Below, piece by piece: positions 42,974-55,200 of a stretch of DNA of 64,000 bases. Within the stretch, counting starts at the first letter, position 1, and each line of letters begins with the position of its first letter. Source of the DNA: Przewalskia tangutica (Eukaryota; Streptophyta; Magnoliopsida; Solanales; Solanaceae); the NCBI GenBank assembly GCA_029844215.1, contig CM056721.1:15183368-15247367 (forward strand), read 5' to 3'. The notes under the pieces were generated by a model. It was not told the DNA's origin. It did no database searches and was given only the letters and a program-made list of their open reading frames with translations. A program made the position numbers and the translations under genes.

Positions 42974-45341
42974 TCCCCCTCAAGCTAGGCACGAAAAACA
43001 AAGTTTTCATTCCTAGCTTGGAAACAAAAGCAAAACAAAACATTCTACTAACAAGCTTGCCTGAGGACTATGCAAACTTCTCTGGCCATTTGCTTCTCTG
43101 CATGGATAATATTTTCTATAGATTCAAAATTTGCAGCTCTGATGTCTTCCATAACCTTTCAGGGTACCAGATGCCTCAGCAGGTTCATGTGCTCGTGGGG
43201 AAGGCAATCCCAAGGTAGATGCAGATTGTAACTTAACTGAGTGGATTCCCTAGTAACCAACAAACATATGCCGAACATGGGACACGTATCCACATAGTTT
43301 TATAATGTGCTTGTACCCAATGTTGTTTTTCCCAATTGTTGTTTCAATCATGCACCACGCATCAGTGTCATGAAATCCAAGGTCATTCATGTGAATAGAC
43401 CACAACAATGAGTTGTGTTGTCACCAACATAGCATAATTGGTTGACTTGCTAGAATAACGGTCCAGTAATAATCAAAGTATCCTTCCAGAAACGTATCTC
43501 CTCACAGATAGAAAGAGAATGAATATGTCATTGGATATAGTCAGAGACATTGTTTATATCCTTCTTGTACATTTTTGCAGAGACTTTCAGGGTATCTCTG
43601 ACAGTTGTCAAATCATTCCTAGACGTAGCTCGACTAATTGTTGTTTTCAGCAGTTCTTTGACTGCAATAAACTGCTCCTCTAACAATTGATAGCTCAAAC
43701 TTGAACGAATGTGCTCTCTTATACATCAATGAAGTCACTACCATCAATTCCTTATGCATCTGACTCAATGAATGCAAGGATGGTTCCATACTCAAAAGAG
43801 GAAAGGGGATCATCAGTTTGTACCAAATTCACAAGGCGTACCCTCAGTCCCTGAAGCTTAACTTTTATGTCAAAAAACAAATATCATCTGAATTGAGGGG
43901 TAAAGAAGAAAGATCAAGTTCAAATAATTCAACTTCAGTTAGCCTTGTTCTCTGAAAAAGCTCACAAATCTGATCACTTTATCTAAGTAACCAATTTGGA
44001 CACCAACATCCATTACATAATCAGAAATAATCTCCACAACGGCTCAGCTTTGAAGACTGCAGGGCCTGAGGGAGAGATAACAACAAGATACCAAACAAGC
44101 AGTGACAACAAAAAGTCGATTTGCTGATTTTATTTCTACATTGATTAACAACAAAGAATGCAGCTTCGATCGCGAAGCTTTCAAAGAATCGCTACACTTG
44201 CAAAGAAGAATGAAGAACTCCTCGTTCTCTAGTCACACTCGGACTAAAGAATTCCTTGATTCTCCCTATGTCAAGCTCAACGAAGAACCTCCCGTTCTCT
44301 AGTCACACTCGGACTAGAGAATCCCTCGATTCTCCCTATGCAAGCTCATAGAATAAGCTCGGATATGCAGTGGAGTCTCCCTCAATTTCTAGTCCAATTC
44401 CGGCTAGAAATTCCTCGATTCTCCTGTCCTGAGCTAAACAAATGAAAACATGCAATCTAACAATTGATCGACCTGTGAAAAACTTTTGTAAATTAAGCTT
44501 CAACTCAATCCATATTGTTTCCGACGAAGTATCCCTCAGTTCTCAGTCAATTTCTAGCTTAAAAACTCCTCGATCCTTCCATCAATCTATTGAATATGCA
44601 ACTCTCAGTATCTCCTATGAGAGCAAAAGTGCGTACTAGCAAAATGTTCGATACAGGGACCTCTTTCTGGAGCAATAATCCTCTCACCAGAAGTGTCTCT
44701 GGTATCTGCCTAAACAACTTCAATAAACCACGAAATTCGCAATAATTTGACAAAATTTCACACCGATTCTCGAATCAAACACTCCAAAAAACAAAAATTA
44801 ACAGATCTCTGACCAGTTTTTAGTATAAAATGAAATCAAATTTCTAGAAACTCACAAATCGAAAACTAATTTGATCATTATGCGCCTTGGAATCTGAATC
44901 ACAACAACGCGACTAACGTACCTCAGAAGCACACAAGTTTCCGACGATCTTCGACGCCGCAATGACAGCCAAATGTGTAGTGTATTCGCTGAAAACGATG
45001 GCTTCAATTCCATCGCGGTCAAACGCAACTTATCAATTCAGAAAAAAATCGAAGAACAGTCGCAAAATAGCAGAAACTCAAAATAGCGATTTCTCTCGAG
45101 TTTTGTTTTTGCCCTAACTTTTTCAATCGAGCAATTTATCTACAAATCTCGTCCCAAAGTTGAATTGAGTCTCAAAATAAACCTCTTTAGATGGATATTC
45201 ATCTTTGAACTAGAGAACTTCACGCCTCAATGGCAGCAATGGCGGTGACGAATTTGTTTGTGGCCTAAATCGAAGATTCAAAAATTGTTATTGAGTCAAT
45301 CAACCAAAAAACTTGGATAATCAACACAGGCTCTGATACCA
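42974..45341 (-). other. non-coding interior of the LTR element
   Basis: Open frames here are all under 90 codons and match no family I know. A repeated phrase around CGTTCTCTAGTCACACTCGG occurs at 44223 and 44290 with variants near 44390 and 44530, a local tandem pattern of ~70-150 bp spacing. Confidence 0.5.
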
Positions 45342-45796
45342 TGTTAAATTACTGCATCACTGATTAATTACTTCATCCAGTAACTAAGCTTTAGTCACTG
45401 GTTCCTCCTGGAAGTTCAGCAACAATGAATCAATGTGTTGTACTCAGTAATGAATCGTATCTATGAATGAATGGTGTTTATAGATGAAGAAGATAAGAGA
45501 AGAAATGATGGAGAAGAAGAGAGAGACGTGTGCACAGAAAATAGAAGAGAGAGAAGAGAGAGAAGAGAGAGGTTTAGTGAAAGAGGAAAAATGTATTCTT
45601 ACTTCAAGTATGTCTATTACATGTATATATATATATATATATTTCCACTTGTTAATTATCTAGAATCCTCTATGAGATATTTATTTTCTCTCAACTAATC
45701 TCAAACTAACTTGTAACAACTTATAACTAACACTCTAACCTCTTGTAACTAACTATTAACCACCATTTAAATGATGTATTATTATGTATCTCAACA
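45342..45796 (-). repeat. 5' LTR of the non-autonomous element
   Basis: 455 bp, intact TGTTAAA..CTCAACA ends. It carries a longer (AT)n run at about 45624-45641 and an extra GAGAGAA unit relative to the other LTR. Confidence 0.85.
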
Positions 45797-46651
45797 CCAT
45801 CCCATCATTTTGATTTCTCTTTGATGTCTATAAGGTTTGATTAATATTTGATATTTTTTTAAACATCGTGTAAGAATCATAAGTAGAAGTTCGAACACGG
45901 TATTATGCATACCCTTAAGATTGGAAAATACTCTCTGGATTTTTATTTTATTTTAAATGATGAATTAAGGGGAACATGAAATACAATAAATATGTAGATC
46001 AATCCCACTATTTTATAATAAACTAAGCAAAGATAAAAATCTAGATCACATGAGTGGAAAGAAAATAATCAAGATGAGACTCAAAAATTAAGTCTACTAA
46101 GATTAAGTATAAGATTTTTTTTATCAAACGAGACGAAAAATAACTAATACCTTGTAGCTTGGTACGTGGGATCATTAGGATACCTCGTAGCTTGCTAATT
46201 ATTACCCAAGATATTAGAACTAATTTAATATCAATAGGAGTAACATAACAGATGTTAGAGTTGGGATTTTGGAAGTTAACTACATGTTGGCTTGTGGTCG
46301 TTTTCATTACCTCAGATCCAAGGTGACATTTAATATTTCATTATTTTGAAACTTCATATATAAATTATATTTTACAAATATTTCATTCATTACAGTATTT
46401 TTTTGAGGCTTTTCTTTCTTCTTTTGGAAATATGGAAGTTAGAAGGGATGTCTTAGAAGGTATAGTAAGGAAACTCGACTTGAACAACGCGTTCCCATAT
46501 AATTTATTATAATATTAAAAACCTAACTGATAACTCGGTGTGGTTATACATGCAAATTCATAATTTTATTTAAAAAAAATTAATAATCATTTAGATACGG
46601 TTCATTTTATCAACTGAGTCGATTTTAAAAAAAAACATTGACACTTATATC
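45797..46651. other. AT-rich intergenic DNA
   Basis: No gene, RNA or clear repeat seen. Confidence 0.4.
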
Positions 46652-46659
46652 CCTTACCG

Positions 46660-47483
46660 TAGGGGTGTTCATTTCGACCCGATCTGCGATCCGGTCGATC
46701 CGATCCATTTTTTTAAGTTTCGAATATTTCGGATCGGATATCCGAAAAAAATCGGATCGAATACGGATCACAATTTCCTTAATTTCGAATATCCGAAATA
46801 TCTGAAATATCCGATTTTTTTCACTAGCTACATGGTATTTTCATATGTTTAACTGGATTATCCTATTTTGCTCATGGCTATCCAGTAATTGATATTGCTG
46901 ATCTTGTTGAAGGGAGTATGAGCGACAATGGAATGCATGGCAAGAGACCACATCATCAATCCAAAGGGACGTCATCCCTGGGAGCAGATAAAGATGGACT
47001 ACAGAGAACAAGAAAATTTTCCGTACAATGTGTTTTATGCCAATTTTGCCAAATCATCTTTAAATAACAGCTGCTGCTCGTGAAAGAGAACATTAGTCAA
47101 TGAAATGAATTTCTAAATGACACAGTATCGAGCATAAGACAACTGAAGTCCTAGCTTTCACATGTTGGTCAAGTTGCTCCTTGCTAAATCTTAATTGTGC
47201 AACTCCACTTATCAAAAAAGAATAGTCTTAATAATGCAACTTGGCAAATTATATCATTTTGCAGCTGTACAAGAACTCAGTAGATCAGTATGAAAGTGAC
47301 TTAACAATGGTGGTTCATTCCCTTATTCTTTCAATGACCGAATCTTTCCATATTGGCAAGCCAGAGAATAGTCTGCAAAGAACAAGAAAAATTTTGGATA
47401 TCCAAAAATTTTGAATCGGATTCGGATCATAATTTACCGATTCGAAATTTTCGGATATCCAAAATTTCGGATCGAAACACCTA
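46660..47483. mobile_element. second hAT-like non-autonomous element
   Basis: The ends TAGGGGTGTTCATTTCG and CGAAACACCTA form an imperfect inverted repeat. The flanks CCTTACCG (46652-46659) and CATTACCG (47484-47491) are an 8-bp target duplication with one change. Subterminal stretches built of GGATCGGATATCC-like units occur in both orientations (46730-46810 and 47395-47470). The build is like the element at 36512, but the internal sequence is different. Confidence 0.78.
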
Positions 47484-47491
47484 CATTACCG

Positions 47492-50053
47492 CTTTATAAC
47501 CACTACTCACCCTTACACGACCATCACTTACAAGAGCTACTATCGAAAAGACGTGATGCACCATCGTCGACCACTAACACTCCGTCAGCCACCCTGCACC
47601 TCACAATATATATATAAACTAGTGATATTGATCGCGCTTCGCACGATAAGTAAAGAATTTATAGTGAAATTTTTAATGTATTTTATGAATATAGTCGATA
47701 TAAAAACTATCTTTTCTTGTGTATAATAATTAAAATCACAAATATAAATATTTTTCTGTTTAACTCCGACCTCACCATATCATCAAATTAATGTCAATAG
47801 AAATCTAGATTTGGAATAATTATATATGCATGGAATTTTTTAAAAATTACTCTGAAAACTTTAAAAAGAGTAAATACATATACTATATAGATTACTCGAA
47901 AAATATAATTAACAAATTAATCAAAAAAGCACTGCTATAGTTGACCCTCTCAGCTGCGCTTAAAGTCTTACTGCCTATATCTTATCTTAAGACGAGGTCG
48001 CCATCCCGCCACGAGGGACAACAAAGGCTGGAACTCTTCCTGTCAAAAACAAGGGGCCTACTTCTCATCCTAGGAGTTAGCAGGTAGAATTCTAATGAGA
48101 TTTACTCCTGGTAAGGAACCATCTTTACATCTCTAATTTGTTGGCTGGTTAGAAATAGAAGCACTGATAAGAATAGCTATAGAGAGCCTTAAGTAAGAAA
48201 TGACAAGGACTAATTATAAGGTGCATAATCAATCAATCCATAAGAATCAATTCAATGAGGAAAAGAATTCAATGACATCTTTTCATTTATCTCGTATAAC
48301 AATTACAAAATTTACTAAAAAGGAAAGGGAGTACGAAAATAAATGGAAAAAAAAAGCGAAGAAAAAACTCAATTATGCATGTATCCTATTGATGGAATCA
48401 AATTCTCTATTTTTCATCAACCTACACCAAAAATTCCTAATTCAAGTTGATCAAACATTATATGATTAAAGAGGGTGAAAAAGAGAGGTAAATTTAAACT
48501 TTGACCTCTCGAGTGTACTTCAGGAGAATTCTTGATTGTATTAGATGTGAGATTACTTGGGAGCAATCTGTCACCCTGGAACCAACTGAGCTACACCCAT
48601 GCGGGTTACATGTGAGATTACTAGATCTTGAATGGCAGGAGAAACAACAATAATAAAACGAGTTAACAAATAAATAATCCAAAAAGAATTAAAAATTGAG
48701 ATCCTTCACATACAGTTTAATTAGACGTTTCTCTATAATTGGTTGTTGAAGCAAACAATAGGAAATCAATGACAATATCAAAGGATCATCAAATGTTAGC
48801 ACATTTAAAAACACTAAAGACAATTCTTTAGATGAATTATATGAAATAACATGACCAACTAATATTTATATATATATAGCCCGACTTTAATTTATTTGGA
48901 ATTGAAACATTATCATTGTTATTGTTATTATAAGAAACAATACGACTGCCCTTTTCATCATAGTGCGGGTTGTATTCTCGGTAACTCCATAACAATATTG
49001 TCTATTATCTTTCTACAAAATTCAATTCATAGACACAATTGCAATTAAAGAGAATGAACAAAGTAAAATTCAACCACACAAATAAATAATAAAAAGTACT
49101 CACTAATAAGCAATAGTAGTTAGTTTTATACATGGAAGATTATGAATCAATGCCACATTTATCATCAAAATAAAAAGATGATGTATGTAATCAAATATAT
49201 ATCTTGCCATCTGGGTAAAGAGCCTAAATATGGAATGAAAATAGAAGAGTATTTTTTGGATCATCATTGTTTGAGTTCATTTTCCTCACCTGATCGTAAT
49301 GGATTTTTAATAGATTATATCAAAAAAAATTAACAATCAACTAAGAATTGTAAATTGTAATGGATCGGAGCATACAAAGATAAGATTAATAACAATGCCA
49401 TATTTTTGAGTTTCATTGTCATATAAGAGAGAAAAACAAAATAGTATACCCTTTCTTCTGTTGGCTATATTTCAGTGAGCTTAATTAGTAATCTTAAATC
49501 ATGCATAATAACTTTGGTCTTATTTTATTATTTTTTTGATATTTAAAGATTTACCAAAATATATTATGCCATAATAATGCACATTTTTTTTGTTTAGAAT
49601 TTAGAAGGGGAAGGAATGAAACAAATTTCCCTACTAGAATATGCAGCGCACGGGTAGAGAGTCTGCCTGAGTCGTGCGGCCCCAGGTAACAGTTGTTTTA
49701 ATATTAGTTTTAATAAGAGATACCCGTTCGTGAACCTTACCTAAGGTTCACTCAATGTTTTAATATTAGTTTTAATATTAGTTTGAATTAAATACGGCTC
49801 AAACTCTTCTAGTTAATAAGGTTAAGCAACGTCAAGACTAACAGGGGCGGGCAAGAGGGCTCTCGACGAACTGGCCGGAGATCAAGGGTAAGCCCAAAAA
49901 GAGTTGCTCCTCGCAGGAAAAGAAAGAGACATTCTTTAACCGGCCTAGAAAGTGGATATCAAAGTCCATTCTTCTTAGAGTCTTCTTCTTACATGAACAA
50001 CCAGAGCTTTTCCTGGGAGTATGGCATGGATTACTTCAGCGCCGTAGCGCTTG
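47492..50053. other. intergenic mosaic, parts possibly organelle-derived
   Basis: No nuclear gene recognised. Patches with higher GC and no plant-gene character (about 47930-48120 and 49650-50053) interrupt AT-rich DNA and adjoin a plastid rRNA fragment. I suspect mitochondrial or plastid DNA but cannot name the genes. A tRNA-half-like string (minus strand GGTGTAGCTCAGTTGGTTCC, about 48574-48596) lacks a B box. Confidence 0.35.
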
Positions 50054-50211
50054 AGTTCGGTCCATATCCGATGTGGGCGTTAGAGCATTGAGAGGACCTT
50101 TCCCTAGTACGAGAGGACCGGGAAGGACGCACCTCTGGTGTATCAGTTATCGTGCCCACGATAAACACTGGGTAGCCAAGTACGGAACGGATAACTGCTG
50201 AAAGCATCTAA
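50054..50211 (+). pseudogene. rrn23: plastid 23S rRNA fragment (nuclear insertion of plastid DNA)
   Basis: The stretch GTTCGGTCCATATCCG to GAAAGCATCTAA follows the 3' domain of 23S rRNA, including the sarcin-ricin loop core AGTACGAGAGGACCG and GGATAACTGCTGAAAGCATC. The form CCTTTCCCTAGTACGAGAGG fits my memory of the plastid gene better than the mitochondrial 26S gene. It is only 158 bp, truncated on both sides, and carries several substitutions at positions normally conserved. It is not a functional rRNA. Confidence 0.85.
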
Positions 50212-51065
50212 TCCCTTGGTGGATAAGTCCAACGACTCAGCAACAATGCGAAATTTAGTTTCTTGTATGATGGATCTGATCTATAGTTATGGGGCAATAC
50301 ATACCAAAAGGTTCGAAGAAGGAAGGCATGTTGCATTGTATTTGCTCGAACTCGGGAAACACGACCTTATTTTCTTTTCCCTTCTTTCTGAATTTATACC
50401 CTTCCAAAAAAAAAATAGAAGTTGTTATCCTTTTTTGAGTAACCTAAGTCAATTTCCCTTTCTTCAAATAATTATATATGTATTTACATTTATGGGTATG
50501 TCGGACTACATTAAGTATGTTGTTGTAAATTCGTAGGCCTAATTTTAACTTAACAAAGAAGAAAACAAAACAACTTCATACTTCAAAACTAACATTTTTT
50601 CTCTAATAATCACTCCTTTCGCACATTTTAATGCTATTAAAAATAATAAATATAAGATATTATCTATTAAATTATTTCTATTTAACAAAAAGTAGATTGC
50701 TTGTTTTTTCTTAAATATCATTTATTTTTATATATTAAATTAACGTTTGATCATAAATTTTGGATTAGATTTTAAAATTTTATCTTTAAATATATGTTTG
50801 GCCATAAATTTTTGAGCAAATTTTAAAAATATGTCTTCAAAATGTTTTCAAGTTCCAAAATTTGGTTTTTGAATTTTTGTGACTTTCACTCACAAAACTT
50901 CAATTTTTTTCAAAGTAAAATATATGGCCAACCACAATTTCAATTTTTTTTCAAGTTTCAAATTTCAACTTCAAAATTCATGGCCAAATGAGAGCTAAGA
51001 GTATCGTTGATAATAATTGTCAATTTAATTTTGAATTCTCAAAGTATCAATTATTTTGAGCTAAA
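50212..51065. other. AT-rich intergenic DNA with a MITE-like foldback
   Basis: No gene. From about 50792 (ATGTTTGGCCATAAATTT) to 50992 (ATTCATGGCCAAATGAG) the ends are complementary in reverse, the look of a small MITE rich in CAAAATTT repeats. No target duplication was defined. Confidence 0.45.
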
Positions 51066-51416
51066 GGGTGTGTTTGGTACGAAGAGAACATTTTCTTGTA
51101 AAACAAATGAGTTTCTGACTTATTTTCTAGTGTTTGATAACTAAGCAAAAATTATTATCTCAAAAGTACTTATATGTAATTTTAGAAAATACTATGTGGG
51201 TGGGGTGGGAAGCGGAGGTTCAGATGTGACAGGGGTGAGGATTGGGGGCATTGAGTGGGTGGGGAAAAAACAATGAACTTGGAGCGTCATTTATGGACTT
51301 ATTTTTTCTACTTTCATTAGGTAAGTCATTTTCACATTTTTAAGAAATTTATTTCCTTAATTTATCATTAAATATAAAAAAATTAGAAAACATTTTGTTT
51401 CGGTACCAAACACACT
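51066..51416. mobile_element. MITE with GGGTGTGTTTGGTAC ends
   Basis: The left end GGGTGTGTTTGGTAC and right end GTACCAAACACACTC are inverted repeats with one mismatch, and both continue into matching ACATTTTCT / AGAAAACATTTT stretches. 351 bp, non-coding. The target duplication is unclear. Confidence 0.7.
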
Positions 51417-52252
51417 CAGTGATTATTAATTTGGCGAGTGAGTAGTTGGTGCGTTGCAATGTTTTTATACACGTTTTGGAGTATTTATAATATAGACGTC
51501 TACCCGTTTGGCATATGAAACAAAGGCCCCATTGCCATCGTCGTGTCATCGTCTTATTTGTTAGAACATGTCACAGATAAAGCATAGTAATTCGTCAAAA
51601 CTCAAAACGTAATCTCTTTGTTTTCTTGTTTCTTTTCAGATTTTAATTAATTGGAGTAATTTGTCAATTCTTACATTCCTATTTTTCCGTTCTGTTTTGT
51701 GAGCTCAATTTTCATAAATTATAAAATTAAATCTCTAAAAATGAGTATTTAAACATTAAGACTGTTACCACTCAATTATCATACTTAAGCTGATATTATA
51801 CAAATTAAAAATGTACAAGGTCTTAAAATTAATTTAAAATATTAATTGACACAAAATATTTGCCTTAATTATTATTTGGCAACATCTTTCTTTTCACCAT
51901 AATGTTACTGCTTTGTTCCAATTTATAAGGTATCAGATAACAAGAATCAAACATCATAGTTTTAATTATAAAATTTAAATATATATTTTTAAATAAAATT
52001 AATATATTTAAAAATTACGATATATAAATTGAAAGTATTATTCACTCACACATAAAAAAAGTGAGAGCTAAAATTAAATTTTGCTTGTAGATTACAAAAT
52101 AGAGGAAATGCTAATTTTAAGCGAAGCAAAGTCAATAGATATTACTATTGAAAATAGAAAAACATGTACTAAAACGCCTTTTCTATAAATACCAACAAGA
52201 GCCATTGGTCACTCTCTATTGTTTTTTGAAATAACACACGAAGAAGAAGAAA
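51417..52252 (+). promoter_or_regulatory. promoter and 5' UTR of the PDI gene
   Basis: A TATA box TTCTATAAATACC lies at about 52181-52193, ~65 bp upstream of the ATG. Further upstream the DNA is AT-rich without recognisable features. Confidence 0.55.
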
Positions 52253-55200
52253 ATGGCGAGATCACGGATCTGTAGCGCATTAGCAATTTTAGCTCTGTCT
52301 TTCGTCTCTTCAGCTTTGGCAGATGACGTCGTCGTTTTGACCGAAGAAAACTTCGAGAAGGAGATCGGTCAAGATCGCGCCGCTCTCGTTGAGTTCTACG
52401 CTCCTTGGTTCGTACACTCTCTCTGATTATTATGCATATATATTATTTTTGATTTACATGTAGTGTGTTGTGAATGCTCAATCTGTTAACGAGGTGTTGA
52501 TTGTGTGTTTCAGTTATTAAATCTGTGATTCTTTTGATCTAAGATAGTTTGATCTGGATTTAATTTGAAATAGATGTGTTTTTGTTATTGCTTCGTAGTT
52601 AATTTTTAGTTTCCTAGAGTTGTTTTAATTCCTTTGATAATATGCGTGTTATACATAGATGCAAAATGATTTAATTTTCTCGTTTCCTGAGGTTTTTAGA
52701 CATTTGAGTTACTGATGATTGGATATTGTTGAGATATTAGAAAGGTGTACAAGAGTGCCGTAGGGTGCAATACATAGGAGTATTACACATTTGTCATTAT
52801 TGTAAAGTTAGTTACAATTAGTTGCTAAAATTGTAATTAGTTTGTTGAGATAGGTTAGTAGTATAAAGAGGACCTGGATATCTAGTAACACAAGATATTA
52901 TTTTCAGTTTTGTATTCTTCTCTGAAGACGCCGTGTTACCTCTCAATCAATACCGCCGATATTCTTCATCTTCACTTCTTCACTTTGTGATTCAGTTCTC
53001 GTTATGGTATCAAAGCCGTGGTTCGTGAATCAATGAATCGCGAGGAGAAGAGTTTCAGGCGGTAAGAATTAAAGATCGAAGAAGAAAGATTTCAGATCGG
53101 AGGAGAAGGATAGTAGATTGAAGACTAAAGTTGAGCATGCATTGAAGGATTCTGTTGATATTGGACATGCACTTAAGGAACAACTAGTTTAGAGAAATTG
53201 AAATCGAAGGATCGAAGAAGTCTAGTCGAAATCGATTCTCTGAAATTAGTTGAGAAGATTCGAAAATCGAAAGTTGAGGAGATTCGAAAATCGAGTTTCA
53301 GATCGAAGTTTACTAGAGATCGAAATCGAATTTTTAGATCGAAGGATTTGAGAAATTCATATCAATCAACTGAGGAATCTGCAAGTCTCGTCACGATCGA
53401 TCACAACCATCCGTTGTATCTATTTCCTTCGGATGCGCCTGGATCGTTGTCGATTGGAGTGGTATTGACAGGAATGGACAATTATGCGTTATGGAGCAGG
53501 GCAATGAGATTGGCTATGTTAGGAAAGAATAAGATCGACTTCATAGATGGAACCGTGAAGAAGGAATCCTATCAAGGATCATTGGCAGGATTATGGGAGA
53601 GATGCAATGCCATAGTAGTGTCTTGGCTAATGGGAAATGTGAGCAAATCACTGCTTACAGGGATGGTGTATAACTCAGACTCACTTACGATTTGGAAGGA
53701 GTTAAAGGAAAGATTTGATAAGATCAATAGTTCCAGGGCATTCCAGCTACACAAGGAGATAGTTTCACAAAGGCAAGGAACATTATCGGTATCAATGTAT
53801 TACTCAAAACTAAAGGATTTGTGGGATGAGGACGACTCGATTTTTCCATTGCCAACTTGTTGCGACAAATCGAAGGAGTTTGTGGACCACATGCAATATC
53901 AAAGATTGTTACAATTCTTGATGGGGTTAAATGATAGTTTTAATCAGGCCAAGAGTCAGGTGTTGCCGATGCAGCAAGTACCTACTCTTAATCAAGTCTA
54001 TGCGATGATAAACCAAGAAGAGAGTCAAAGAATTACGCAGATACGACATGCGGAAGGATGCTACAAATTGATTGGATATCCTGAAGATTTCAAAGGAAAA
54101 TTCAGGAAGGCGAATGTTGTGATAGGTGAAGACTCGCAATTCGAGAATAAAAAGTTTTTCTCTTAGAGAGGCGTTTTCCTCGCTTAGAAAAACGTTTCTT
54201 CTCTCAAGAGATTTCCATAAGTTTACTAACTCTCGGCGATGTTGCATTTCCAATCGGGCTTGGTGCTTTTGTTTTAAAAAGCCCTGGAAATGCTCTGCAG
54301 GAGAGAGAAATGACCAATTGAAGTCCCCGGTGACCAACCATGGCCCTTGGATGCGTTTAGATACTGGACAAGGGAATAACATGAATTTTGTTCATGGTGT
54401 ACAACAGGATAGAAGCCAATCCAGGAGATCAGATGGAGTACAACAGGACAGTCAAAAGGCACTTGGACTGTTGGGAAATCTTACACATAAGAAACAACAG
54501 AAGCTGCTGAAGTTGCTAGACAGTGAGGATGGACCAGGAAACATCACTGATATTGTAGCAAACATGGCAGGTACACTGAATACAGAAAATATTATAAAGT
54601 GGATTGTGGACACAGGTGCCACAAACCACATGATTAATGACCAGAAGTTACTGAAGATTAAGAAATTGATAGGAGATGCAGGTAAGGTGCAGATGCCAAC
54701 AAGAGATTCAGCTGCCATCACACACATTGGAGATTACCATTTAGGAGGAGGTGATGTGCTTAAGAATGTCTTATGCATACCTACATTCAAATTCAACCTC
54801 ATGTCTGTGTCTAAAGTGACAAAGGAGTTGCATTGTAGTGTTACATTCCTTCCTGAATAGTATGTTTCAGGATCTCTCGTCTGGGAAGGTGAGAGCGATT
54901 GGTAATGAAGAAGGAGGATTGTATGTGCTGAGCATAGATGAGGCAGAAAGTAGGAAGATGATTCAAGCAATGACAGCTACACAGTATGTAGATGCCTCTA
55001 CTTGGCACCTGAGGATGAGACATGTACCTATGAGAGTTTTAAAGAGAATACCATGTTTTAGCAATAATGACTCCTTTACATTGAATAATTGTGAAGTTTG
55101 TCCATTAGCTAGGCAGGTTCGAGTTCCTTTTCCAGTCAGTACCAGTAGGAGATTAAAGCCTTTTCAGTTGTTACATATGGATGTATGGGGTCCCTACAAA

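Larger units (their letters stand above)
42534..45796 (-). mobile_element. non-autonomous LTR retrotransposon, probably copia-derived
   Basis: The LTRs 42534-42973 and 45342-45796 are flanked by the perfect 5-bp duplication CCATC (42529-42533 and 45797-45801). On the minus strand the LTR ending TTTAACA is followed by TGGTATCAGAGCC, the initiator-Met primer-binding site. The far LTR is preceded by the purine tract GCTTGAGGGGGA. The 2.4-kb interior has no long frame and no recognisable gag or pol, so it must have been moved by another element. The two LTRs differ by a few percent plus small indels. Confidence 0.85.

Noticed and set aside
48540..48610. Possible tRNA gene on the minus strand (GTAGCTCAGTTGGTTCC)
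   Set aside because: Only an A-box half is present; no T arm and no acceptor pairing, so at most a SINE or tRNA scrap.
48200..49333. Small lysine-rich frames (89 and 63 codons)
   Set aside because: AT-rich chance frames without family motifs or gene structure; kept only as part of the unassigned mosaic.
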